Source: Adenophora triphylla var. japonica
Lineage: Eukaryota > Streptophyta > Magnoliopsida > Asterales > Campanulaceae
Length of the DNA: 64,000 nucleotides
Assembly: GCA_022495995.1 (NCBI GenBank)
Contig: JAFEMH010001480.1
Coordinates: 403,762-467,761, forward strand
Direction: 5' to 3'
Below are positions 46,479 through 57,400 of the stretch, in pieces. Numbering within the stretch: the first letter of the stretch is position 1; each line of letters opens with the position of its first letter. The position numbers and the translations under genes are program-made. The notes beneath the pieces are model-generated. The model was not told the origin of the DNA. It saw only the letters and a program-made list of their open reading frames with translations, and made no database searches.

Positions 46479-49024
46479 AGAAGATTAAGCTCCAAGAAGA
46501 AACCCACACTTACAACTTTGGGGCTACCACTATCCTCTCCCTTTCTCCTTTGATAGAAGTAGATTAGGTTTTAAAGTTCCAAGTATGAACTCGAAGAGTC
46601 GTTCTGTCTTTCTAGTACTCCTCACCTCCTCTAGTTTGTGTCTTCTAAACTATCGAGTCTGTTCTTAAATTTCTCAATAAATTAAAGTAATTTCTTTTCC
46701 TAAACACTTTCCCTAAAGTTGTTCTACCTCATGAATATCATTCAACTCATGCAAAATAATGGACCTTCCATTCCCTAAATCATCGCAAAAATAGAAACTT
46801 CTATGTGACTTTAAAAAAGCAAGTTATCATTAGGAGGCTTAAGGGTTAAACATTACCCCTACTGAAAGTTAGAGACCAACAAGCGAAGAAAGCCAAAGGT
46901 GCTGTTGTCAACATTCATCCAAAGAAAAGTGGGGCTACTCAACTCAAGGCTTTGAGAGTACAAAAAAAAAAAAAAAAAAAAAGCTCGCTAGGACGAAACT
47001 CCTCAATTCGTCCTTGGCAAAAATAGAGCATAAAAAAAAAAAAAAAAAAAACTCTCAAGCCTTCATCGCCCCACAACTAGGATGGAATTTCAACAAATGC
47101 ATGAAGGACTCTCCCACAAAGAAGAGGAGTCAAGTGATACCAACAAAAGAAATGAAGACTACTCAATATCCTCCTACATCAAGCGAAGAAGGCTTTCAGT
47201 ATTAAGAAAATTTTTTACCCTTAAGTCATATTAATGATTGGCTTTCTCCTCAAACTTATTTAGAAATTTCTAGATGATGCACGGTTCATTACAAAGGTAG
47301 AACAAATTTTCTAGATCCTTGAGCCAAGTAGCGTTTCTTGTCGAGTCTAGGGGCTTCCTGTTAGCCACTCTCATACACACTCTTGAAATCCAAGCATCAA
47401 AACTGGGGCTTCCTTACCTTTCCTCCCCCAGTCAATCTCTACTTCAACTCTTCAAAATAATCAAATCTGCATTAGGGGCTTTCCTCTTTGCTTCTCACTC
47501 TCATCATTAGAGAATACACTTCTCCAAAAAGTCAATGCTTGGATCACCTTCCAATGAATAGAGTCCGTCTCTCCTAAACTAACTTGAGATCTCATTTCTC
47601 TTCTCAATAAGATTTTCTCTCTCTGAGTTCTCTTCGAGTTACATACTATCAAAGAAAAATGAAAAAAAAAAAAAAAACGCAAAAGAGATGCCCGCTAGAT
47701 TGAAAACCCGAAAGGGCGGTCTAGGCAAAAACCAGGGTGCGCACTAAGAAAAAAAAATCAAAGGACAAAGGGAGAGTATTCTTCAACCTTCTTCATCGAG
47801 CATCATTCGATCTTCTTCAAATCAAATCAACAAGGAGAGTCTTCTTCGATCACCTTCAAGTCAAGAGAGCAGCTTCACAAGCCTGTTCACAAAACCATCT
47901 ACCACTTGCAAACAACTTGGGGCTTGAGACACCAAAGGGCCTTGGACATAAAGCCATTACGACAGTCGACAGATTTGTAGTCGTTTACCTCCTAGAGACA
48001 CGACTCAAGGAGAAGTAAGAATGAAGATTCTCAACAAGCCTAGATGTGTTCACACAAGGATACTCATCGAATGAAATTCTACAACAATTCAGCCTCGCTG
48101 ACTAGCAACAGATTCTGCAAAACCTGATTGGGTCCCAATTTGTCAAACACAAGTTCACTCATATAGTTCACCCATCTCAAATACAAATCCATACAAATTT
48201 CCATACATTTCCATATACCATATACTCATACATAAACTCACCACCAAAATGTCCGACCAGCCATTTACACGAACAGACGTGAGCACCACCACGTAAGTCC
48301 AGTCAAACAAACTAAAATCTGCAAAATCTACTTGGAATCTTTATGTGCTGACAGGTACAGAAAGGTAAGAATCATTCGGGTCCATCCGAGATCCGCATGC
48401 ATATATCCTTGCATTACAGGGGCCGACAGAACCTCCATCTCAACCAAAAGCATCAAGTCCATGACCTTGGCAACAACAGTGACACTTGTGACCTCGAGTG
48501 GAGCATCAACAAAGTCTGTGATGGCAGCAAACTTCAAGTCCGTGACCTCGGCAACATCAACAAAGTCTGTGATGACTGCAACCTCAAGTCCGTGACCTCG
48601 GCGACATCAACAAAGTCTGTGACGGCAGCAACTTCAAGACCGTGACCTCGGCGACAACTTCAAAGTCTGTGACGGCAGCAAACTTCAAGTCCGTGACCTC
48701 GGCAACAACAACGGGAACGTCAGTAACCTCGGGCGGCACACCTCAACAACTTCATCAACAAACTGGTATCTTCAGAATTGGGTCAAGTCCTTGATTCCTC
48801 AGTATGATTTTACCTTTTCAAAAAAAAATCCCTCTTCGATTTTCAAAAATGCTTTTCAAAATACCTAAAATAGCCTTTTTAGTGTTTTGGAGTCGAACTA
48901 CGTTTGGTCTGATTCTCTCTTAGAGATACGTAGGCAGCCGTGCGGCACGACCATCCCAATGTTCAGAATGATGTCTTTTCTATCGACGACACTTCTTCTT
49001 TCATAAGACTGTCGCCGAGGGGCT
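46479..49024 (+). other. TR-GAG-2 3' untranslated region
   Basis: No pol genes. It contains two hairpins homologous to those of TR-GAG-1 (46988-47017 and 47695-47724), several A runs, and a tandem array at 48430-48740. The pre-LTR module (48895-48939) and CTATCGACGACAC precede the PPT. Short ORFs have no recognisable product. Confidence 0.65.
48430..48740. repeat. Tandem array in TR-GAG-2 3' UTR, ~50-bp unit
   Basis: The unit contains AACTTCAAGTCCGTGACCTC followed by GGCAACATCAACAAAGTCTG and TGATGGCAGC. About five to six copies vary in length. It occupies the same position as the array of TR-GAG-1 (9505-10475) but the unit sequence is different. Confidence 0.75.
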
Positions 49025-50059
49025 CATAGACACCCCATTCTGAACCAATAAATCATGATTACACTACTCTTCGTCTCTCTTTTATGTTTTGATGAAAGCA
49101 TATCAGTTTCGTCATGTTTCGTTAAGTTTCTAACTAACCTCGTTAGTTTTGGACCTAACTGACTAACGGAATAACTGAAGAGGACAAAATGGTCATTCGA
49201 CTAGTTGTCTCGCACGAGACATACTTGTCTCGCGCGAGATATCCCCTCGACAGGATGTGCAGAATCACAATTCTTCTCCGTCCCAAACTCTTTTCTTGAT
49301 AAAACTTTATCAATCCGGTTCTCCAATCACAACTGGGTTCTGGAAGCTTCCTAGGAGTGTTTTACCTCTCCACCTCTACCTCTTAAACCCCTATAAATAC
49401 TTGGTGACTTCCACTGTTTCAGAGGTCCGTAATTTCACACAACACACACAATTTGTTGGTTTCTTTTCACGAAAGACTCCTTCAAATCACTCACAAACAA
49501 CTCCTAAATTCGTCCTTCAACCACGTTGATTGACGAACATCAAGGCTCAAGCCTAGCATCAAGTCGAAGCTCTGTCCGCATCAAGATTTGACTCTCATAT
49601 TGAGTCGAAACTCTGCCCAAATCACTTCTCGATCGAGAAAACATCTTAGAACCACGTTCTAAATCAAATCCTCCCTAAATTAGGTAAACTCCTATACTTT
49701 TACTCTTTTCTTCTTCATCTCTCTCTATTGGTTTTTAGAGTGGTGTAATCCAATCAAAAGGATTAGCCTAGAGTCCCTTCAATCGATGAAGGCGATCTCA
49801 AAGCGTACAATCCGACATTCCTAATCAAGAAATTGATTAGGGTTTTCTTGTTCTTTATTTAATTAGTAATTAAAAAGATTGATAATACTCAATTGGCAAG
49901 ACCGATCTCCGGATTGGGTGGAATGGATGCTCCTCAACCTACCCATTCGATAACTTAACCCCCGAACCCTCAAATCTCTTTTCAAAATGGTTTTCCTATG
50001 TTTCCAAACAAATAATATAGGTGGCGACTCTGTTATTTCAAAATTCACGCATCGCTACA
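49025..50059 (+). repeat. TR-GAG-2 3' LTR
   Basis: 1035 bp. Carries the palindrome pair at 49207-49220 and 49227-49240 (20-bp spacing) and TATA near 49390. About 21 bp longer than the 5' LTR, mainly from a segment after CGTCCCAAAC at 49280. Confidence 0.9.
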
Positions 50060-50064
50060 TCACC

Positions 50065-50926
50065 ACATAAACAACGAATCATAGAACCCATGGTCCTATT
50101 TACCACCTCCGTCTGGCCATGTGTCTGCGGATGAAAGGAACTGCTAAACTACAAATCTATCTGAAAAATACGCCACAAAGTATGCCAAAAATGACTAAGA
50201 AACTTAGTATCTCTGTCGGACGTAATAGACTTCGGGATCTCATGTAGGCGAACAACCTCCTTAAAGAACAAGCCCGCAATGTGAGAAGCATCATGAGTCT
50301 TTCTACAAGGGATGAAGTGAGCCATCTTAGAGAAATGATCCACCACCACAAAAACTGAGTCATTAGCACGTTGCGTCCTCGGAAGCCCAAGCATAATATA
50401 CATGGAAATATCCTCCCAAGGCCCCTCCGGAATTGGCAGAGGAGTATAAAAACCCGTGTTATGAGACTGCCCCTTGTTGATCTGACATACCATACACTTC
50501 TGAACAAATCTGTGCGTATCCCGATGAATATGTGGCCAATAATACTTCTTCACAACGAGCTCCACCGTCTTGTCTCTCCCATAATGCCCCGTCTTGTGAA
50601 TTTCTGCAATAAGACTTTCACGAACAGAATCCTGCGGAATACACAATTTATCCATATGGAACAAGAAACCATCCTCCAAGAAAAACAACCCAACAGGATT
50701 TCCATCTCTACACTTTGCCCACTCATCTGCAAAATCATCATCAGTCGCATACAAATCTTTCAAACAATCAAAACCCACAACTACATTCTCCATTGTCACC
50801 AATAAATTGACCCTTCGACTCAAGGCATCCGCTACCTTATTATGTTGTCCACTCTTGTGTTTAATAACAAAAGTGAACTGCTGCAAATAGGCAACCCAAC
50901 GAGCATGCATACGATTAACCAAGGCC
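50065..50926 (-). pseudogene. Element F RNase H end and integrase
   Basis: Read leftwards: [20 protein letters not shown] and [10 protein letters not shown] end RNase H. The integrase zinc finger follows ([11 protein letters not shown]), then the core ([39 protein letters not shown]), a stop, and [17 protein letters not shown] up to the TR-GAG-2 insertion. In the core, the first catalytic Asp motif has lost its usual form (SMYIMLGLP in place of SMDFVLGLP). The open frame starts inside the 5' LTR at 51069, so LTR and pol are fused in frame. Confidence 0.85.
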
Positions 50927-51473
50927 TGATCGAAATCTAAACATTCTGTAAGGAATAGCAATTCCTTAGAAACAAGAACTTCCAAAGAAGAACTTATGCA
51001 AGCCAATAAAATTGACCAAGGGTTTTGCAAGATGCAACTAGAATTCAATTGATAAAAGTCTACCTCCAAAATAAACCCTAAGAGTATTTATACTTAGCAC
51101 ATAAGCTTGTAACCTAATAAAAAACAAAATATAAAACAATTCCCAAAATACCCCTACTTGAGTTTTCAAAACAGAAACGAATTTTAAAACTGCTGTAAAT
51201 TTCCCGTCATGTGCGCGGTCGCCCACTCAAGCTGCGCGGTCGCCCACTCAAGCTGCGCGGCCGCCCATCTGTACAGAAACTTTGCCTTTGCGTAATACTT
51301 CACCTGCGTGGTCGCCCATGCCTGATGCGCGGTCGCCCATCTGTACAGAAAGTTTTCCTTCGCTTGCAACTTCACCTGCACGGCCGCCCTTAATCCTTGC
51401 GTGATCGCCCATCTGTCCAGAGCCCTCATCGTCTTGCCCAGGCTTGTCTTCAAGTATCCCCATGTGTACGACA
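50927..51473 (-). repeat. Element F 5' LTR with phased GC-rich repeats
   Basis: 547 bp, starting TGTCGTACAC at 51473 read leftwards. Copies of GCGCGGTCGCCC (plus strand) start at 51213, 51234, 51255, 51306, 51327, 51378 and 51399. The short spacing is exactly 21 bp and the long one exactly 51 bp, so a 72-bp higher-order unit is repeated. The minus-strand TATA box TATAAATA is at 51092-51085. Confidence 0.8.
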
Positions 51474-53518
51474 TTAGTACACAAATGGTGAGTGAACGAC
51501 TTATTTAGCAATTACAACAACAACAAAGTCTTAGTTGTTACCTGATTCGTGCTCGGCTAATAAGCGTGTGAGATTGTCAATTGAAAAGAAAAACAATAGG
51601 AATCTAAAAGAAGAAATAAGTGCGAAGATTTTGTAGGAAAAGAAAAAAATAAAAAAAAGATGTTGAAAATGTGATGATCATGAATTCTTGAAATTCATAA
51701 TCATCTTATTTTCAAGGATTCATGTTTAATCATAATGTCAAATTTGATAAAATTGGAATTTATGTGAGGTAATACATGTTCATTGACTTGTGTAATGTAT
51801 AATTGATGTGTTAAGTGAGAATCTAGAAGGTAACTGTGATGTTGAGATATGTAATTCATGAGAAGGTCTAATGCTTCTCTTGAGTTATGTGCTAAATGAA
51901 ATAGAGAATTTGGAAACAGATGATACTCTTATATGAATGAAGTTATTTGTGGGTATGAGATTTGAATAAGAAAATTTGTATATTTTTGAATGAGTATGAG
52001 GACTTGTATATGTATAAGTACATAATTAATAATTGTTTGTGGAAAGAGTAAATCTTTGAAGTTAAATGTATTTCAATAATGTGTTTGTGGAAAGAGTAAA
52101 TCTTTGAAGTTAAATCTTTGAAGTTAAATGTATTTCAATATGTTGATATGAAAAGGATGAGTTTGAGAACATTGAATAAGTGTGAATTGGTTATGAACCC
52201 TAGTTCGTGTTGCAATACAAGTGAATTATGATATTTGGAAAAAAATATATATAGTATTTAGTTGAATTATATGAGAATTTATGTGAGTTATGGGATGATT
52301 ATTAAATTAGTTAACTTTTGGGTTAACTTGGGTTGACCCGGGTTGAACCGTATTGACTTGGGGGTACAATGGTTATTTTGTAAAATTTAGAAATGTTAAT
52401 AAATTTTAGAAGATAATTTTGAGTTAGACGTGATCACGCATTAGTTCAATTGTGTACTCAGTTCAATGCTATCTCAATGCTATCTGTGTTTTGGTAAGCA
52501 TAGTATTAATGTTAAATTATGTTAAACGTGATCACGCTTAAATGAAAATTGTCCCTCTATTCTGTTTGACCCTGTTTTCAGCCCATAAATTCTAGAAATT
52601 CCCCATTAGTCCCTAAATAGTTATAAGTTGATGAATTTAGTGAATTTCAAATGTGAAAGTGTATTAAATGGGCATTTAACTATTTTAAAGGATTTACTCA
52701 ATAAATGAATGGATTGAAAAAATGGTTAAATATTTTCATAATTTTCATATTTCACAATTTAATCACTGTAATTGAATTCAGTTAATCATTTTAGTCTAAT
52801 TAGCTCAAAAATTAACGGAATATTAATAATTATTGATGGGTAATTTCTTATTAGGACTAATCAAGGATTATTAATGAATGTAATAATATTTATTTAGGTT
52901 AATCAGTGTTAATTAGCCTAATGAAGTTGAAAAACTTAACGGGATTGCATCTATATTCACCAACTTAGTTAGAATAGTTAAGTGTCACCTCATAAAACCC
53001 ATTTTCTCTCAGATAACTCATGATCATATTCACTCTACACACACTAGAAACATACACTAAAGCCCTAAGTGAGAGGAATTCCCCAAATTGAAGGTCCTAA
53101 CTTAGGAATCTCATCAAATGACCTTTATCAAAGTTTCTCTACTCATCAATAAAGAGGAATATAGGGAGCTAAAAATATTGAAGCTTCCATGGTGGAAATT
53201 CTCCAATATGTAAGAAACCCTATCTTACATTTGTTTTTCATGGTTTACATGAAATCGTTAATATCTTGAGTTTATAATTGATATGATTATGATTATAGTA
53301 AGTAGAATTTATGAGATTAATAGTGTTTTATTAGTGTTTTGAGTTATTAGATATTCTGATTATGATATTCAATTAAGGAATTGTGATAGAAATTGGACAT
53401 GTGGGAGTATGAAATAAAAAGAATTAATGGGTTGTACATAGAGTACAAATAATTATATAATTATTAGAAGGTGTTATATATGAATATGCAATTTGGGTGT
53501 TGAAATACTTGTGAAATT
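51474..53518. other. AT-rich non-coding region, LTR-like in part
   Basis: No gene. CGTGATCACG occurs at 52429 and 52527 (98 bp apart), followed by CCCATAAATTCTAG near 52580. CCTCATAAAACCCA lies near 52988 and a leader-like stretch with AAACCCTATCTTAC near 53215. This resembles a long gypsy LTR, but no terminal repeats can be paired, so I leave it unassigned. A 40-bp direct duplication built on GAAAGAGTAAATCTTTGAAG is at 52040-52130. Confidence 0.4.
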
Positions 53519-53523
53519 GTGGG

Positions 53524-54367
53524 TGTTGGAAATGGGTAACAAAAGTTAAAATTTGACTTAACGTTGACCTAACTTCCTAACGGAATTCGTTAAATAGTTA
53601 ACGAAGCAAGTTACAAAATGTATTCTACATTTAGTGTGGATTATGAAGCTCATTTATTGTCTCAAAGCCATTTCCGGGTGAATGAGAAATTAATGACAAA
53701 GGTTTGTAACTTAACGAGAGTTATTTAAAGGGTTTTTGAAGTGGTTTGATGTGCACGGCCGAGCAGAGCATAGGAAATTGACCAAGTCTCTGGACAATCT
53801 TGCACGGCCGAGCAGAGTCCTTGACTCGGCCGAGCAGTGTGATTGACACGGCCGTGCGAGTTACTTGACTCGGCCGTCCAGCTTGGTGCTCGGCCGAGCG
53901 AGTCCCTTGACTCGGCCGAGTAGATCCTGAACAGTCACCAATTCAAACAGAAAAGTTGTGTCTTTTCGTGGGAAAAGGCACAAACCCCTTAACTCTCTTT
54001 ATATACTTCCCCTCCGAATTTCAATTACACATATACTGATTTTGAGTCTTCCTAAACCCTCTTGAGTTAGTTTAATCAAATCATTTCATTTGCATCTTGT
54101 TGCATACCTCCTTCAAGTCCAAAGTTTCAAACCTTGTGTTGTTCGTTAGAACAATCAATTTGGAGTGCTCCTATTGATTGTTTATAAAGTCGTTTTATCT
54201 TACGAGAGTTTTGTCATTCAACCGTAAGCACCTGTGCGGGACAAATAACTCTTACGGAGATTGTATTCAATACAAGACTCGACTTGTCTCCTAGTTTTCC
54301 AATCTCCGTTAAATTTTCTGTCAGTTTTTCAGTTAAGTTCTTGAGAAGCCATACCAAAAGTCCAACA
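53524..54367 (+). repeat. Copia B 5' LTR
   Basis: TGTTGGAAATGG through AAAAGTCCAACA. Contains the CTCGGCCGAG array (53754-53923), TATA TTTATATA at 53998-54005, and U5 segment CAAATAACTCTTACG at 54242-54256, complementary to the leader. Confidence 0.9.
53754..53923. promoter_or_regulatory. Phased CTCGGCCGAG palindrome array
   Basis: Seven copies of (C)(T/A)CGGCC(G)(A/T)GC-type sites start at 53754, 53803, 53825, 53847, 53869, 53889 and 53911. Spacings in the main block are 22, 22, 22, 20 and 22 bp. The TATA box lies 75 bp downstream. In the 3' LTR one further 22-bp unit is present (near 59175), so the array changes by whole units. Confidence 0.6.
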
Positions 54368-54369
54368 AT

Positions 54370-54384
54370 CGTAAGAGTTATTTG
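54370..54384 (+). promoter_or_regulatory. Copia B PBS-position sequence complementary to its own U5
   Basis: CGTAAGAGTTATTTG begins 2 nt after the 5' LTR. It is the exact reverse complement of CAAATAACTCTTACG at 54242-54256 in U5 (repeated at 59675-59689). The leader is only 40 nt long and has no TGG-initial site. An 8-nt site TCTTACGA earlier in U5 (about 54198) also pairs with the same leader bases. Confidence 0.6.
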
Positions 54385-54407
54385 ACGCTTCTTCAGACCT
54401 TCAAGAG

Positions 54408-57400
54408 ATGGCAACTGAGAAAGACACCACCGCATCAAGTCAAGGCAATGTAACGCCTCCTACTCAAGGTGACGCAACGTTCAACAATGTTGCACCCGCT
54501 CATACACCGCATCACCCTGGTCATGGTGAGAAACCCCCGAAGTTCACTGGTGTGGATTTCAAGAGATGGCAACAAAAGATGCTATTCTACTTGACCACCC
54601 TAAGCTTGCACCGCTTCTTAAAGGAAGATCCTCCGGCGGTGGCAAATGGTGATCCCGACCCTCAAAGGCAAATGGCCAAGGAGGCTTGGGCTCATGGTAA
54701 TTTTTTGTGTAAGAATTGCATCCTAAACGGACTCGACGATGCACTCTACAATGTGTATAGTAACGTCGAGATAGCCAAGGCGTTGTGGGACACCTTGGAA
54801 AGGAAGTACAAGATCGAAGACCCCAGGTCAAAGAAATTTGTCGTCGGTAAGTATCTTGACTTCATGATGGTCGATTCCAAATCGGTAACAACTCAAGTGG
54901 ATGAGTTCCAACTCATTCTACATGGGCTTGATGCCGAGGGGATGATCATGAATGATCCATTCAAGGTGGCCTCAATCATTGAAAAGTTACCACCTTCATG
55001 GAAGGACTTCAAGAACTATCTCAAGCATAAACGCAAGGAGATGTCCATGGAATACATAGTTGTTCGTCTACAAATTGAAGAGAACAATAGAAACAACGAG
55101 GCCAAGGAGGCTAAGGGCAAGATGGAGGCTAAGGTCAATCTCGCCGTGGCTAGCACAAGTGGCACAAAGAGAAAGCATTCCGGAAATGACGGGAATGCTA
55201 AGAAAGGAAAGAATAAGGGCTCTAAGAAGTTCAAGGGGTCTTGCTATAATTGTGGCAAACCGGGCCACTTAGCAAAGGACTGTCGTCTCCCAAAGAAAGA
55301 GGCGAATAATGTTGACCACATGGACCTAGACTTTGCAGCGGTAGTGTTCGAGGCTAACGTTGCAAACTTGGATGGTAATCCAAAAGCTTGGTGGATAGAT
55401 ACCGGTGCTACCCGCCACATTTGTGCTAATAAGGAGAGTTTCTCCTCCTATACTCCCATCTCCGGAAGGAAGCTCTACATGGGAAATTCCGAGACCTCCG
55501 ATGTTCAAGGCATTGGAAACGTGATATTGAAGATGACTTTCGGAAAAGAAGTAACCTTGTTGGATGTGCTGCATGTTCCAGACATCCGTAAAAAATTAGT
55601 TTCTGGCGCTTTGCTTAGTAAGGCCAGATTTAGACTTATATTTGAATGTGACAAATTTGTAATAACCAAGAATGGTTTGCTCCTTGGAAAGGGATACCTC
55701 GAGGAGGGCCTTTTCAAGATGAATGTAATGAATATTGTCCTCCATAGTGCGAAAAATAAAAGCATTGTTTCTTATGTTTACTTGTCAGAAAGTTCTAATT
55801 TATGGCATGATAGATTAGGACATCTAAACCTCGACACCATTAAGAAATTAGTGAGACAAGATTTAATCCATATGACTAAATCCGACTCGACTAATAGGTA
55901 CGAAGTTTGCATTGAGGCAAAAATGACGAAATCGCCATTTAATGCAATAGAAAGAAACACAACTCCTCTCGAGTTAATTCACACCGACATATATGATTTA
56001 AAACTTGTGTAAACTCGAGGAGGTAATAAGTACTTCATTACATTTATAGATGATTGCACAAAGTACTGCTATGTTTATCTCTTAAGAAGTAAAGATGAAG
56101 CCTTAGGGGCTTTTGAGACTTATAAGAAAGAAGTTGAAAATCAACTTAACTTGAAGATTAAGAAAATTAGAAGCGATAGAGGTGGAGAATATGAAGCACC
56201 GTTTGAAGGATTATGTTGGGAATCCGGCATAATTCATCAAACAATGGCTCCATATACCCCTCAATCTAACGGAGTTGCTGAACGCAAAAACCGTACTCTC
56301 AAGGAGATGATGAACGCGCTTTTGATAAGTTCAGGCTTACCCGACAACTTGTGGGGGGAAGCAATACTCACTTCTAATTATGTTCTTAATAAAATACCAA
56401 AGAAAGGTATTGATAAAACACCCTATGAATTGTGGCATAATCGTAGGCCATGTTATAAATACCTTAAAGTGTGGGGGTGTTTGGCCAAGGTTGAAGTACC
56501 TAAGCCGAAACAAGTCAAGATTGGTCCAAAGACCATTGACTGTGTTTTCATTGGATATGCCAATAATAGTAGTGCCTATCGGTTTATAGTACACAAATCG
56601 GACATTCCTGATATGCATATAGGAACTACTATAGAATCAAGGAATACGGTATTATTTGAAAACATCTTTCCGGCTAAGGACATGAAAGATATAGGTTCTA
56701 ATAAGAGAACATATGAGTCTACAACCGGTCCTTCTCAAATAGAAGATGAATAATAGAGACGTAGCAAAAGGGCAAGAGTGGAAAAGTCTTTTGGTCCTGA
56801 TTTTATATCTTACATGTTAGAAAATGAACCAGCCACTGTTAAAGAAGCTTTATCCGGTCCGGATAGTTCGTTCTGGAAAGCGGCTATTAACAGTGAAATA
56901 GAATCCATAATACTCAACAATACTTGGGAATTAGTTGATCTCCCTCCAGGTGGCAAACCACTAGGTTGCAAATGGATCCTTAAAAGGAAGTATAAGGCGG
57001 ATGGATCAATCGATAAATACAAAGCTAGGCTAGTTGCCAAAGGCTTTAGACAGAAAGAGGGATATGATTTCTTCGATACATACTCCCCTATCACAAGGAT
57101 CACATCTATTCATGTTCTCATAGCTATTGCAGCAGTGCATAATCTTGAGATACACCAAATGGATGTGAAGACTGCTTTCCTAAATGGAGAACTTGATGAA
57201 GAAATTTACATGGAACAACCCGAAGGGTTCGTAGTTCCTAGTAAAGAAAGAAAGGTGTGTAAACTCGTAAAGTCCTTATATGGACTAAAATAAGCACCTA
57301 AACAATGGCATGAGAAGTTCGATAGAACCATGTTATCGAATGGATTCAAGATTAACGAATGTGACAAATGTGTCTACATTAAAGGAACATCTGAATCATT

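Larger units (their letters stand above)
42594..50059 (+). mobile_element. TR-GAG-2: complete gag-only gypsy retrotransposon
   Basis: 7466 bp with a perfect TSD TCACC (42589-42593 and 50060-50064), inserted in the integrase of element F. LTRs are 42594-43607 (1014 bp) and 49025-50059 (1035 bp). PBS TGGCGACTCCGCTGGGGACA is at 43611-43630, and the PPT CGCCGAGGGGCT precedes the 3' LTR. The only coding region is gag (45115-46478). Leader, gag and 3' UTR are colinear with TR-GAG-1, which lies in the opposite orientation 34 kb away. No pol genes. Confidence 0.9.
34928..51473 (-). mobile_element. Gypsy element F (chromovirus-like), nested host
   Basis: The minus-strand element has its 5' LTR at 50927-51473, pol fragment 50926-50065, TR-GAG-2 insertion, pol end 42588-42046, PPT AGTGGGGGCGAATGA, and a 3' LTR from 42045. 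Copia A splits that LTR, which ends at 34928. The 5' LTR joins directly to the RNase H end of pol, so PBS, gag, protease and RT are deleted. LTR starts TGTCGTACAC. No matching TSD is found, in keeping with rearrangement. IN has no visible chromodomain. Confidence 0.75.
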
